Part shown: positions 35,897 to 36,057 of the stretch, one piece after another | How the letters are laid out: every line of letters starts with the position of its first letter | Numbering within the stretch: position 1 is the stretch's first letter | Made by a program: the position numbers and the translations under genes | Assembly: GCA_003973265.1 (NCBI GenBank) | Contig: QNYZ01000074.1 | Location: forward strand, 1 to 36,057 | Direction: 5' to 3' | Length of the DNA: 36,057 nt | Origin: Deltaproteobacteria bacterium | GTDB lineage: Bacteria; Desulfobacterota; Desulfobacteria; Desulfobacterales; QNYZ01 | Notes under the pieces: model-generated | Database searches by the model: none | What the model was told of the DNA's origin: nothing | Seen by the model: only the letters and a program-made list of their open reading frames with translations

Positions 35897-36057
35897 CGAT
35901 ATCCCCCCTCGCTATAATAATAATGCCGCCAATATTTCTTAAGCGGATCTGGTATGCTATCTCCTTTACCGCTTCAAGATTGGTTTTTAAAATGGTTTCT
36001 TCAAAATTATGTTTTCCAACATATCTTCCCGTATTAACATCAATGGCAACAAGGGCC
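35880..36057 (-). pseudogene. RNase E/G fragment, truncated in the catalytic core; 5' end outside the window
   Basis: Reading from the right edge, 58 codons end at a TAA (35882-35880). The first 48 match RNase E/G strongly: [12 protein letters not shown] (containing the first metal-binding Asp, D303 in E. coli RNase E), [18 protein letters not shown] and [11 protein letters not shown]. In all RNase E/G proteins the next residues are DFIDM, with the second catalytic Asp (D346). Here they are replaced by [10 protein letters not shown] and a stop, and none of the three forward frames restores DFIDM. The gene is therefore broken at about 35912-35918, right before the ribosome-binding site of the next gene. 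The remainder is not in this window. Natural rearrangement or an assembly join are both possible. Confidence 0.85.

Overview
The window reads as a chromosomal housekeeping segment of a Gram-negative, sulfate-reducer-like member of the Desulfobacterota (Desulfobacterales is my best guess). The grounds are the style of the conserved proteins, outer-membrane assembly genes (an Omp85/TamA-like protein with TamB), the sigma54-type regulator, and the gene order rimP-nusA-infB-ylxP-rbfA-nrnA-truB-rpsO-pnp-M16 protease-dut. No phage, IS element, CRISPR array, rRNA gene or replication origin is visible. The genus assignment is inference.

Layout, right to left along the minus strand, which carries most genes. 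At 36057-30466 lies the 3' stump of an RNase E/G gene that stops abruptly in its catalytic core. It runs into a split signalling cluster: a lone receiver protein, a receiver-less sigma54 activator, an OmpA-type coiled-coil envelope protein, and a large hybrid PAS/HAMP histidine kinase. A plus-strand FAD-linked glycolate/D-lactate oxidase gene (29003-30382) sits between that cluster and the tamB-tamA pair (28729-21630). The Omp85 protein of this pair appears to carry seven POTRA units instead of three or five. Next is a plus-strand trio of dGTPase plus two cysteine-cluster YkgJ-like proteins (19052-21555). It is divergent from a minus-strand pair: an HsdR_N-like protein lacking its catalytic acid, and a zinc deaminase (18917-17792).

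The rest is translation and RNA machinery. The infC-rpmI-rplT-pheS-pheT-merR unit (17502-12144) starts with an infC that almost certainly initiates at AUA. It has a strongly structured leader between infC and rpmI, a good candidate for L20 autoregulation. A tRNA-Gly(CCC) gene with its own consensus-like promoter and an intrinsic terminator follows. The rimP-nusA-infB-ylxP-rbfA-nrnA-truB-rpsO-pnp-M16-dut block (11797-1) is tightly packed, with 1-17 bp overlaps, and joins ribosome maturation, transcription elongation, initiation factor 2 and RNA turnover.

No gene-free stretch exceeds 300 bases. The longest gaps are 17503-17791 (infC leader with tandem repeats and a weak promoter candidate) and 28730-29002 (divergent tamB/oxidase promoters). 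The most unusual items are the truncated RNase E/G at the right edge, the AUA start of infC, the seven-POTRA Omp85, the degenerate HsdR_N protein and a possibly leaderless tamB. I do not see a clear-cut new defence or biosynthetic system.
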